From contig JAPLEC010000192.1 in NCBI GenBank assembly GCA_026391515.1, positions 1-10,613 on the forward strand: a stretch of 10,613 nt of DNA, in the 5' to 3' direction. Source of the DNA: Bacteroidia bacterium. Lineage in GTDB: Bacteria; Bacteroidota; Bacteroidia; Bacteroidales; VadinHA17. Each line of letters begins with the position of its first letter. The first letter of the stretch is position 1. The notes under the pieces were generated by a model. It was not told the origin of the DNA and searched no databases. It was given only the letters and a program-made list of their open reading frames with translations. This document shows positions 1-6,761 of this stretch, piece by piece. A program made the position numbers and the translations under genes.

Positions 1-1
1 A

Positions 2-670
2 ATGGCTATAATCAATTTGGACACAGCAAAATCTTATAAAATTAAGGATGCAGACTATGGATCCTTTATAGGTTATAAAGTCACACCAGGAGCAGCAGCC
101 GGATCAACACCCGGATCTGAAGTCACAACACCGGCTTTTGTCGCTGTTGCAGCAAATGATGCTCCGGTAGCTGTAACGTCAAATATAACAGGATCGCTTA
201 ATGTAAACGGAGTTCTTACAGGCCATTACACATATTCCGATTATGAAGGAGATCTTGAATCCGGATCAGTATTTGAATGGGATACTGCATCTACCTCAGG
301 AGGTACTTATGCCCCAATAAGTGAAACTTCGATAAGCCATCAGATTACAATGGATGAACAGGGAGTGTACTTTAAATTCAGTGTAACGCCTAAAGCTGCA
401 ACCGGAACGACAACCGGGTTGAAAGATACAAGTACCTATATCGGTCCTGCTAATTCAAAACCAAAAGCTTCGGGGGTTCATATAGCAGGTACACCTTCCG
501 TTGGTTCAACGTTAAAAGGCAGATACACTTATAGCGATGTGAATTCAGATGCCCAGGGAACTTCATTATATCAATGGTATAAGGATGGGAATCCTATATC
601 CGGAGCTATTGATACAGTATATACACTGACGATATTTGATGTCGATAAAACGATAACTTTTAAAGTTTAG
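2..670 (+). CDS. Ig-like repeat region of a large surface protein (5' truncated, ends at a frameshift)
   Basis: This is the upstream part of a large surface protein whose beginning lies before the window; the ATG at 2-4 is probably internal, because residues 1-29 already read as the end of an Ig-like repeat. Two further repeats follow. Their landmarks are HYTYSDYEGD (residues 75-84) and RYTYSDVNSD (174-183), and the closing strands YKVTP (25-29), FSVTP (126-130) and FKV (220-222), giving periods of 101 and 94 residues. The Thr/Ser/Gly-rich β-sandwich composition is typical of extracellular adhesin-like stalks. The frame stops at TAG 668-670 just where a closing strand should run into the next linker. 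The downstream frame, open from 664, continues with the same kind of sequence and ends in a T9SS sorting tail, so both belong to one gene. Ligand and exact function are unknown. Confidence 0.75.
   Translation: MAIINLDTAKSYKIKDADYGSFIGYKVTPGAAAGSTPGSEVTTPAFVAVAANDAPVAVTSNITGSLNVNGVLTGHYTYSDYEGDLESGSVFEWDTASTSGGTYAPISETSISHQITMDEQGVYFKFSVTPKAATGTTTGLKDTSTYIGPANSKPKASGVHIAGTPSVGSTLKGRYTYSDVNSDAQGTSLYQWYKDGNPISGAIDTVYTLTIFDVDKTITFKV
659..670 (+). other. Frame-change junction within the surface-protein gene
   Basis: The upstream frame reads ACT TTT AAA GTT TAG and stops at 668-670. The downstream frame is blocked by TAA at 661-663 and then open from 664 to 3612. The switch therefore has to fall at about 664-670 and needs a net -1 (or +2) change. 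The closing strand FKV (codon at 659) and the next closing strand FAV (codon at 745) are only 86 nt apart, against 303 and 282 nt for the preceding repeats. One out-of-frame deletion (or assembly collapse) of about 200 nt would explain both the frame change and the short repeat. A single lost base in the T run at 666-668 would explain only the frame. Confidence 0.6.
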
Positions 671-750
671 AAAAACAGGGTATAGGGAATGCCAACAGAC
701 AATTCAAAATTACTAACCCGGACTATCTTAATTATGAAATTATTTTTGCT

Positions 751-3612
751 GTGATCCCTAAAAACAACAGATCGACACCTCAGGTCGGAGATACTGCATT
801 CAGCGAAACACTTGCAATTTTTGATATGTCGAGGTATAGTTTCAGTGTTGCCGATTCAGCACAGCTGCTTAAGGCAAAACCAGCGGGAGGTACTTTTTCA
901 GGGACAGCAGTTACAAATGGTTACTTTTATCCCGCCACAGCAGGTTCAGATAACAGCCCATACACGATTAATTATCTAAAAACTCTTTCAACAACAACGA
1001 CATGTGTTCAGCATGCTTCAAAACAATTTACCGTCAGTCCGATAACTGTTATGTTCGAAGGGATTAATAATGTTTATTGCGATAATCATAAAGCCGATAC
1101 TGTATATGTACTGAATGTTTCTAATCCTTCTTACTATAATTGGTTTTACATTTCCGATCCAAATGCTAATCTGACGATGTTACCTGGTGATACTTCAGCA
1201 GTTTTTTATCCGGATCTGATGAAGTCAGGTAATAATTATGATTTCCTGTACTACGAATTCTACGATGGTACAACCTGGATTTGGATCTACCAGTATCTGG
1301 TAATCGATCATATTGGAAATGTGTCAATTCTCAACCTTAAGCCGGACACATTATTATGTAAAAACATAGTTCCTTTTGTTTTATATGGATCACCACCGGA
1401 AGGTGTTTTTGGAGGTCCCGTAATAGGCGGAAAACTTGATCCGTCTGGTGTTACACATTTCGGTGATACGACAGTTACGTACTCATACACCAGCTCTTTA
1501 GGCTGTGTTCAGTCAGCTATTGTTCCTGTTACTATTCGTCCGGTTCCGGACATAACATTTGCCCCGACTGATTATTGTATTCTTGACAGTTCAGATTCAA
1601 CAAGAATGGACAATACAACTAATTCGCTCGATCCTGTTAAATCATGGCTCTGGGAGTTTTCTGAGTCAGGAGTCACCAGTTTCAGCTCAAGATTTGAGCC
1701 CGCATATCTTTATAAAACAGGAGGTGATCACAGAATATACCTTACAGCCACTACTGTAAATGATTGTGCTACAAAGAAGGATGAAACATTCGATTTCGGT
1801 CTCAAACCTGTTGCAGATTTCACCTGGAAAAATGAATGCTGGCATCCAAACGACTCAATATTATTCTTCGATGCCACAACCTCAACTTCACTGATTCAGT
1901 CTAGAACATGGAATTTCTTCGATGGCGATTCACTGCATACAGTAAAGAATCCGAAGTACCCGCAAAAATCCACAGGATATCTTCCGGTTGAATACATTGT
2001 CAATACAGGTTATGCAGGTTGCAATGATACGATATTCAGAAAAGTTTATATCAGACCGACTATTTCTCTTGCTACTGATTATTCTGAAAACTTTGAAACA
2101 GGAAAGGGAGGATGGGTTAAAGATTATGTATCATTAAATTCCTGGGCATTCGGAACACCAAACCGCACCTATATAAATAGTGCTGCCTCAGGTGACAGTG
2201 CATGGTTTACAAGATATGACATCTCAAATCAGAAAGTTGAATCATCTTCTATTATATCACCATGTTTTGATTTTACCACGGTCGAACGCCCAATGATCAG
2301 AATGAGTCTGTGGAAAAGATTCGACAACAATAGGGATGGTGCAGCACTTCAATATAAAATAGGTGATACAGGCAACTGGGAATATGTCGGAACACTTGAA
2401 GATGGTATAAACTGGTATAATTCAGCACTTATTAAAGGCCGTCCTGGAGGAGACCAGGTAGGATGGACATCAAAAGGTACGGCTGAAACGGGTTGGTCAG
2501 ATGCACGTCATAAGCTTGATGTCCTTAAAGGGAAAAGCGATGTTAAGTTCAGGATTGCGTACGGATCGGATGGTACATCGCTGAATAATGACGGAATGGC
2601 TTTTGACTCCATCTGGATCGGCGAAAGAACCAGATATGTTCTGCTTGAACATTTCACAAATACATCAAATCTGAAGTGCAGCCAGGCAACAGAACTGGTA
2701 AACACCATTGCAGAAGAGAATCCTAATGATGTCATTAATATTCAATATCATACAAATTTCCCGGGTTCCGATCCTTATTATAGCGATAATCCCGGTGATG
2801 CAAGTGCAAGGATCCTCTTTTACGGATTGACAAGAGCTCCATATTCATTTATTGACGGGGGAAACGATGCTGTAAATTATGCAACCCTTTATGATTATTA
2901 CCTTTCTTATATCGACAGCACCAATGTAATCAGAAGGAGTCTGATAAATCCTCTCTTTGATATTACACTTAATCCGGATGCAACAGAAGGTATTCTGACG
3001 ATAAACGGACAAATCAAGGCACTTAAGGATATAAATGCCGAAAACCTGACACTCTATCTTGCTGTTACAGAAAAAGTTAATAATGATCATACAGGCGCTA
3101 ACGGTGAAACCGAATTTTATAATGTTTTCAGAAAATTTATTCCTGATGCCGGTGGCATAAACCTGAAAAAAACCTGGGCAAAAGATGAAACTATCCCAAT
3201 TGCAGATCAGTCATGGATAATTGAGAATATCAACGATATGGCTGATATTGAGGTAATTGCATTTATTCAGAACAATATCACAAAAATGGTTTACCAGGCA
3301 GTTTCAGAAATAAAACCCGATGTTGTTGTGGGTATCGAAAAACAATTGGCATGGAAAGGACAAGATTTTAGACTGTATCCTAATCCTGCTGTTAATAAAT
3401 TAACAATTGCCTTCAAACAGCCTCTTACTCAGGAAACTGATATAAGGATCTTTGATATGCAGGGTATTGAAGTGTCATCTTTTAAAGCAGGATCTGACCA
3501 GACTGAGTTCACTGTTAATAATTTAAACCTTCATCCGGGATTATATCTTGTGCGAATCTCTGCGGATGGAATTGATCTGGGCTTTAAAAAGCTTGTAGTA
3601 TTGGGGAAATAA
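751..3612 (+). CDS. T9SS-sorted multidomain surface protein, C-terminal part (PKD, jelly-roll, Omp28-like)
   Basis: The GTG at 751 is only a formal start. The frame is open back to 664, and residues encoded there (ending FAVIP) match the closing strand of the upstream Ig-like repeats, so this is the rest of the gene at 2-670. Numbering from 751, two Bacteroidota Ig-like modules of the GGTFSG type lie at about 30-92 and 195-266. PKD-like domains follow at 267-353 (WLWEF, HRIYLTATT) and 355-436 (RTWNFFDGD). A MAM/concanavalin-like jelly-roll at about 445-627 starts at NFETGKGGW. An Omp28-type thioredoxin-like domain runs from about 629 to 860. A type A T9SS sorting tail lies at 873-953 (FRLYPNP, then LHPGLYLVRI). 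Known biology of such tails predicts export through the outer membrane and cell-surface attachment or release. The thioredoxin motif is degenerate (N640-L-K-C643 where CxxC is expected), arguing against redox activity. The role is probably adhesion or binding, by inference only. Confidence 0.85.
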   Translation: MIPKNNRSTPQVGDTAFSETLAIFDMSRYSFSVADSAQLLKAKPAGGTFSGTAVTNGYFYPATAGSDNSPYTINYLKTLSTTTTCVQHASKQFTVSPITVMFEGINNVYCDNHKADTVYVLNVSNPSYYNWFYISDPNANLTMLPGDTSAVFYPDLMKSGNNYDFLYYEFYDGTTWIWIYQYLVIDHIGNVSILNLKPDTLLCKNIVPFVLYGSPPEGVFGGPVIGGKLDPSGVTHFGDTTVTYSYTSSLGCVQSAIVPVTIRPVPDITFAPTDYCILDSSDSTRMDNTTNSLDPVKSWLWEFSESGVTSFSSRFEPAYLYKTGGDHRIYLTATTVNDCATKKDETFDFGLKPVADFTWKNECWHPNDSILFFDATTSTSLIQSRTWNFFDGDSLHTVKNPKYPQKSTGYLPVEYIVNTGYAGCNDTIFRKVYIRPTISLATDYSENFETGKGGWVKDYVSLNSWAFGTPNRTYINSAASGDSAWFTRYDISNQKVESSSIISPCFDFTTVERPMIRMSLWKRFDNNRDGAALQYKIGDTGNWEYVGTLEDGINWYNSALIKGRPGGDQVGWTSKGTAETGWSDARHKLDVLKGKSDVKFRIAYGSDGTSLNNDGMAFDSIWIGERTRYVLLEHFTNTSNLKCSQATELVNTIAEENPNDVINIQYHTNFPGSDPYYSDNPGDASARILFYGLTRAPYSFIDGGNDAVNYATLYDYYLSYIDSTNVIRRSLINPLFDITLNPDATEGILTINGQIKALKDINAENLTLYLAVTEKVNNDHTGANGETEFYNVFRKFIPDAGGINLKKTWAKDETIPIADQSWIIENINDMADIEVIAFIQNNITKMVYQAVSEIKPDVVVGIEKQLAWKGQDFRLYPNPAVNKLTIAFKQPLTQETDIRIFDMQGIEVSSFKAGSDQTEFTVNNLNLHPGLYLVRISADGIDLGFKKLVVLGK

Positions 3613-3633
3613 TAAGAATTTTCTTTATCGTCA

Positions 3634-3647
3634 TCGGTTTTAACCGA
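3634..3647. repeat. Degenerate REP-like hairpin after the surface-protein gene
   Basis: Six-bp arms TCGGTT/AACCGA enclose a TT loop, 21 bp after the stop at 3612. The core matches the large hairpin at 3846-3869 but the outer CCG/CGG pairs are lost. It is followed by GATCTAT (3659-3665), the same spacer word that follows the hairpins at 3676-3696 and 3846-3869 (spacer copies at 3703 and 3873). It therefore looks like a decayed third copy of the first module of the repeat unit. It could also serve as a weak transcription end point, but no U-run follows. Confidence 0.55.
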
Positions 3648-3675
3648 CAATATAAAAAGATCTATTTTCTAATTG

Positions 3676-3804
3676 CCGTCGACTTTTAGTCGACGGTTAA
3701 AAGATCTATCTAATAATTAGGACTTTAGTCCAATGGATTTGTTGGGCTAAAGCCCACAGCCAGCAGGGAGGCTTTTGAGACCGTTGGGTGAAGCCAACGG
3801 TAAT
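3676..3804. repeat. REP-like composite palindromic repeat, copy 1
   Basis: This is a chain of four hairpins. The first is CCGTCGACT/AGTCGACGG (3676-3696, loop TTT). The second is GGACT/AGTCC (3720-3731), extendable by ATT/AAT to 3716-3734. The third is TGGGCT/AGCCCA (3743-3756, loop AA). The fourth is CCGTTGG/CCAACGG (3781-3800). From 3703 to 3804 it matches copy 2 (3873-3974) at 100 of 102 positions, at a constant offset of 170. The differences are T3773 for C3943 and G3788 for C3958; the latter breaks one pair of the last hairpin. Such palindromes beside a Y1 transposase are the hallmark of REP elements. They contain no open reading frame. Confidence 0.8.
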
Positions 3805-3845
3805 TAGTAATAGTAATAAATAAGTATTAAAGTAAAATAAAAAAT

Positions 3846-3974
3846 TGCCGTCGGTTTTAACCGACGGCATGCGATCTATCTAATAATTAGGACTTTAGTC
3901 CAATGGATTTGTTGGGCTAAAGCCCACAGCCAGCAGGGAGGCCTTTGAGACCGTTGGCTGAAGCCAACGGTAAT
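3846..3974. repeat. REP-like composite palindromic repeat, copy 2, adjoining the transposase
   Basis: This copy has the same order of hairpins as copy 1. The lead hairpin TGCCGTCGGTT/AACCGACGGCA (3846-3869) is an 11-bp perfect stem with a TT loop. Next come GGACT/AGTCC (3890-3901), TGGGCT/AGCCCA (3913-3926) and the perfect CCGTTGGCT/AGCCAACGG (3951-3970, loop GA). Its end at 3974 lies 22 bp from the stop codon of the minus-strand Y1 transposase, so it sits at that gene's 3' side. Compared with copy 1, the lead stem carries two compensated pair changes (A-T to G-C and C-G to T-A), while the intervening linkers are identical. This suggests the folded form matters. Confidence 0.8.
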
Positions 3975-3996
3975 ATTTAATTCTGTAAATAAATCT

Positions 3997-4437
3997 TCAT
4001 TCCTCAGACTCTTTTTCAAGATTGTCATTCTGTCCCAGCAACTTTTTGATTTCTTCTTCCAAAGACATTTTCCTGTGATGCTCCTCTTGTCCCCGAATAT
4101 ATTTTCTTATATTTTCCAGCTCATACTCACCAACGGAAATGCTCCAGAAATCATCCTGCCATTCAAACCGGAGTCTTGTAAGTTTATTCTTATTGATCCA
4201 GTGCGAGCTCTCACCTTTAATCAGCTTCATCAGATCAGAAATATTCTGACTTCCTCCTAATGAAATCAAAGCATGCAAATGCTGAACATGACCATTAATA
4301 ACATCAATAAATATTCCTTTTGATTTAGCGTAATTAAGAATATGATGTATGACATCGTTTCTTATTCTGTCTGTGAGAAAAGGAACCCTGTTCTTAGTGG
4401 TCCAGACAGAGTGGACCCAAATCCTGATGTAAGACAT
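3997..4437 (-). CDS. IS200-like / REP-associated Y1 (HUH) transposase
   Basis: This is a 146-residue single-strand DNA transposase of the Y1_Tnp family (IS200/IS605 TnpA and RAYT proteins are about 130-170 residues, so it is full length). The HUH metal-binding motif is H53-L-H55. The catalytic tyrosine is most likely Y113 in KYIRGQEEHH, with Q117 as the usual metal-side residue. IKGESSHWIN (73-82) and FEWQDDFW (91-98) are further family signatures. The tail after 121 is charged and may be helical. The ATG at 4435-4437 gives the expected N-terminus (a β-strand ending in HSVWTTKNR). All motifs are intact, so it is probably functional. Composite palindromes occur on its 3' side only, which favours a domesticated RAYT acting on REP-like elements over a free IS200 copy, though that distinction is inference. 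It is convergent with the surface-protein gene and divergent from gpmI. Confidence 0.88.
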   Translation of the reverse strand: MSYIRIWVHSVWTTKNRVPFLTDRIRNDVIHHILNYAKSKGIFIDVINGHVQHLHALISLGGSQNISDLMKLIKGESSHWINKNKLTRLRFEWQDDFWSISVGEYELENIRKYIRGQEEHHRKMSLEEEIKKLLGQNDNLEKESEE

Positions 4438-4447
4438 ACATAAATAA

Positions 4448-4470
4448 TTTTTAGCGAGAACTCGTAAAAA
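4448..4470. other. Hairpin with T/A-rich outer arms upstream of the transposase start
   Basis: TTTTTA-(G)-CGAG pairs with CTCG-TAAAAA around an AA centre, about 10 bp with a single bulged G4454. It starts 10 nt upstream of the transposase start codon, inside the divergent spacer shared with gpmI. U-runs on either strand next to a short GC core resemble a weak bidirectional terminator. IS200 leaders also carry hairpins that shield the transposase from read-through transcription. Alternatively it marks the element end. Function is not established. Confidence 0.4.
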
Positions 4471-4510
4471 TACATATTTTTTCTTTTTCTTACAATTCCA
4501 GATTTATATC

Positions 4511-4519
4511 TAAATTTGC
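4511..4519 (+). promoter_or_regulatory. Candidate -7 promoter element for gpmI
   Basis: TAAATTTGC matches the Bacteroidota -7 consensus TAnnTTTG. It lies 68 bp upstream of the gpmI ATG, giving a leader of roughly 60 nt. No clear TTTG -33 partner is seen about 20 bp upstream, where the sequence is T-rich. Confidence 0.45.
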
Positions 4520-4586
4520 CTCCTGTCTTTTATTATGAACAAGGCTGTCCTATTTGTGTTTATTATAATAAAATGCATAGGATTAT

Positions 4587-6110
4587 ATGAAGAATAAGAA
4601 AATTCTATTAATGATTCTTGACGGCTGGGGCATTGGCGATGGTACAAAATCAGATGTGATAAGCAGTGTCCCCACACCTAATCTTGATTATTTAAAGAAG
4701 AACTATCCAAATTCAAGACTTTTTGCCTGTGGTGAAGATGTCGGTTTACCCGAAGGTCAGATGGGAAATTCGGAAGTGGGTCACCTGAACATCGGGGCAG
4801 GAAGAATAATTTACCAGGATCTGGTTAAAATAAATATGGAATGTAAGACCGGAGAGATAAAAAAGAACAAAGTTTTGACAGACGCATTCTCCTATGCCCG
4901 CGATAATAATAAACAGGTTCATTTTTTCGGATTAATGTCCGATGGAGGAGTGCATTCCCTTGATAAACATCTTTATTATCTGTGCGACATGACCATGGAT
5001 TATGGTCTTAAGAAAGTCTTTATACATGGTTTTGGCGATGGTCGCGATACCGATCCACGCAGCGGGAAAGGATATATGAAAAACCTTCTCGAACATCTCA
5101 GGAAATCGAATGGAAAAGTTGCATCATTCATCGGACGCTATTATGCCATGGACCGTGATAAAAGGTGGGAGAGAATCAAAGAGGGTTATGACCTGATAGT
5201 CAATGGCATAGGCACACCCACAACTGATATCCTAAATGCAATGCAGAAGTCGTACGACTCAGGGGTTACCGATGAATTTATGAAACCGATTGTTGTAGTC
5301 GATGAGTCGGGAAACCCTGTAGGAAAATTAAAGGAAGGAGATGTAATTGTTTTTTTCAATTTCAGGAACGACAGGGCAAAAGAGCTTACTATCGCTCTTA
5401 CTCAAAAAGATATGCCTGAAAACGGGATGAAGACAATTCCGTTATACTATTGCACAATGACACCCTACGATGCTACATTTAAAGGCCTTCACGTTATTTA
5501 TCCGAAAGAAAACGCAGGTAATACCATCGGTGAAGTGTTGGCGGCAGCCGGGAAAAAACAACTCAGGATAGCCGAGACTGAAAAATATGCACATGTCACA
5601 TTCTTCTTTTCAGGCGGGAGGGAAGAAACATTTGCGAATGAAGACAGAATGCTCATACCTTCTCCTAAAGTTGCCACATACGACCTTCAGCCTGAGATGA
5701 GCGCATATCTTGTTAAAGATGATGTTATTAAATTAATTGAAACAGGAAAGTATGATTTTATCTGCCTCAATTTTGCAAATGGCGATATGGTCGGACATAC
5801 CGGGGTTTATAAAGCAATAATGAAAGCAGTGGCAACAGTAGATGAGTGTGTCGGTGCAGTTGTAAAGGCTGCCAGAAAAGAGAGTTATGATGTTCTGATA
5901 ATTTCAGACCATGGTAATGCCGATTATGCAATCAATGAAGATGGCACTCCTAATACTGCTCACTCACTTAATCCTGTTCCATGCATATTAGTAAGCGATG
6001 ATTATAAGTCAATTAAGGAAGGGATTCTTGCAGATGTGGCCCCGACTATACTGACAATAATGGGTATTCCGATCCCGAAGGAGATGACAGGGAAGGTGTT
6101 GGTGTTATAA
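4587..6110 (+). CDS. gpmI: 2,3-bisphosphoglycerate-independent phosphoglycerate mutase
   Basis: This cytoplasmic glycolysis/gluconeogenesis enzyme interconverts 3- and 2-phosphoglycerate through a phosphoserine intermediate and two Mn ions. At 507 residues it is the normal family length. The alkaline-phosphatase-fold residues are all present: D12 (LDGWG), catalytic S62 in MGNSEVGHLNIGAGR, D441 and H442 (ISDHGNAD) for one metal, and D400, H404 (NGDMVGH) and H459 for the other. Substrate-site residues are also there: H123 (GGVH), R153 and D154 (GDGRDTD), R184 and R190 (GRYYAMDR), R260 and R263 (NFRNDR) and K333. GGVHS is followed by L125, where many homologues have His; this is probably lineage variation. 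The ATG at 4587 gives the expected MKNKKILLMILDGWG start, with AGGA (4579-4582) as a close but weak ribosome site. It is probably co-transcribed with the DUF3109 gene 10 bp downstream. Confidence 0.97.
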   Translation: MKNKKILLMILDGWGIGDGTKSDVISSVPTPNLDYLKKNYPNSRLFACGEDVGLPEGQMGNSEVGHLNIGAGRIIYQDLVKINMECKTGEIKKNKVLTDAFSYARDNNKQVHFFGLMSDGGVHSLDKHLYYLCDMTMDYGLKKVFIHGFGDGRDTDPRSGKGYMKNLLEHLRKSNGKVASFIGRYYAMDRDKRWERIKEGYDLIVNGIGTPTTDILNAMQKSYDSGVTDEFMKPIVVVDESGNPVGKLKEGDVIVFFNFRNDRAKELTIALTQKDMPENGMKTIPLYYCTMTPYDATFKGLHVIYPKENAGNTIGEVLAAAGKKQLRIAETEKYAHVTFFFSGGREETFANEDRMLIPSPKVATYDLQPEMSAYLVKDDVIKLIETGKYDFICLNFANGDMVGHTGVYKAIMKAVATVDECVGAVVKAARKESYDVLIISDHGNADYAINEDGTPNTAHSLNPVPCILVSDDYKSIKEGILADVAPTILTIMGIPIPKEMTGKVLVL

Positions 6111-6120
6111 GAGGCCAAAC

Positions 6121-6693
6121 ATGCTCCGCATCAACGACATAATCTTCAGTTTTGATATCCTTGAAAAGAAATTCAAATGCGATCTGCCAGCTTGTAAGGG
6201 AAATTGCTGCCGGTATGGAGATTCCGGAGCACCCATATCAAAAGAAGAAGTTCATATTCTGGATAAAATATGGCCGGTTGTGAAAGCATATCTGAGGCCT
6301 GAAGGCATTAAGGCAATTGAAGAACGGGGTATAAGCGTAATTGATTTTGAAAACGACAATGTTACCCCATTGATTGACAATGCGGAATGTGCCTATACTG
6401 TTCTTGAAGGTAATATCTTAAGGTGCGGGATTGAAAAAGCCTGGGCAGACAGGAAGATCTCTTTTCAGAAACCTGTTTCATGCCATCTTTTCCCTGTCAG
6501 GATTAAACTTTTTTCAGATTTTAAAGCGGTGAATTATGAAGAACTGGCTATCTGTTCTGGTGCATGCAAAAAAGGATCAAGGGAGGGGATTTATGTATAT
6601 GAGTTTCTTAAAGAACCATTGATCAGGGCTTTTGGTGAAAAGATTTACAAAGAGCTTTGCATAGCTGCGGAAGAATTAAGAAAGAAAGAATGA
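6121..6693 (+). CDS. DUF3109 family cysteine-rich protein
   Basis: This 190-residue protein has no signal peptide or membrane segment and is presumably cytoplasmic. It opens with the family signature CDLPACKGNCCRYGDSGAP, with cysteines at 20, 25, 29 and 30. Further cysteines lie at 90 (ECAY), 102 (RCGIEKA), 121 (SCHLFPVR), 145 and 149 (CSGAC) and 180. Clustered cysteines of this pattern, related in style to YkgJ-type CxxxCC proteins, suggest Zn or Fe-S binding, but the biochemical role of DUF3109 is unknown and none is assigned here. The start is well supported: AAGAGG (6109-6114) overlaps the gpmI stop codon and lies 6 nt before the ATG, a stronger Shine-Dalgarno than most Bacteroidota genes have. 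The 10-bp gap implies one operon with gpmI. A structured palindrome follows from 6762. Confidence 0.93.
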   Translation: MLRINDIIFSFDILEKKFKCDLPACKGNCCRYGDSGAPISKEEVHILDKIWPVVKAYLRPEGIKAIEERGISVIDFENDNVTPLIDNAECAYTVLEGNILRCGIEKAWADRKISFQKPVSCHLFPVRIKLFSDFKAVNYEELAICSGACKKGSREGIYVYEFLKEPLIRAFGEKIYKELCIAAEELRKKE

Positions 6694-6761
6694 CCGCTAC
6701 GGGTTACACAAAATTCGTGGTTACATTTTTAATGATTACAGGAAATCAATAATAATTTTGA

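Noticed and set aside
658..670. Programmed -1 ribosomal frameshift at the T/A-rich run before the TAG at 668
   Set aside because: The slippery-looking TTTAAAG (659-665) is out of phase: the zero frame reads TTT AAA GTT, not T TTA AAG. The abnormally short repeat also points to a deletion or collapse.
751..753. GTG at 751 as a true translation start of a 953-residue protein
   Set aside because: The frame is open upstream to 664 with sequence matching the closing strand of an Ig-like repeat, and there is no signal peptide or ribosome site at 751.
3703..3974. CRISPR array
   Set aside because: There are only two repeat copies of 102 bp, each holding several hairpins, and no array of short repeats with unique spacers and no cas genes.
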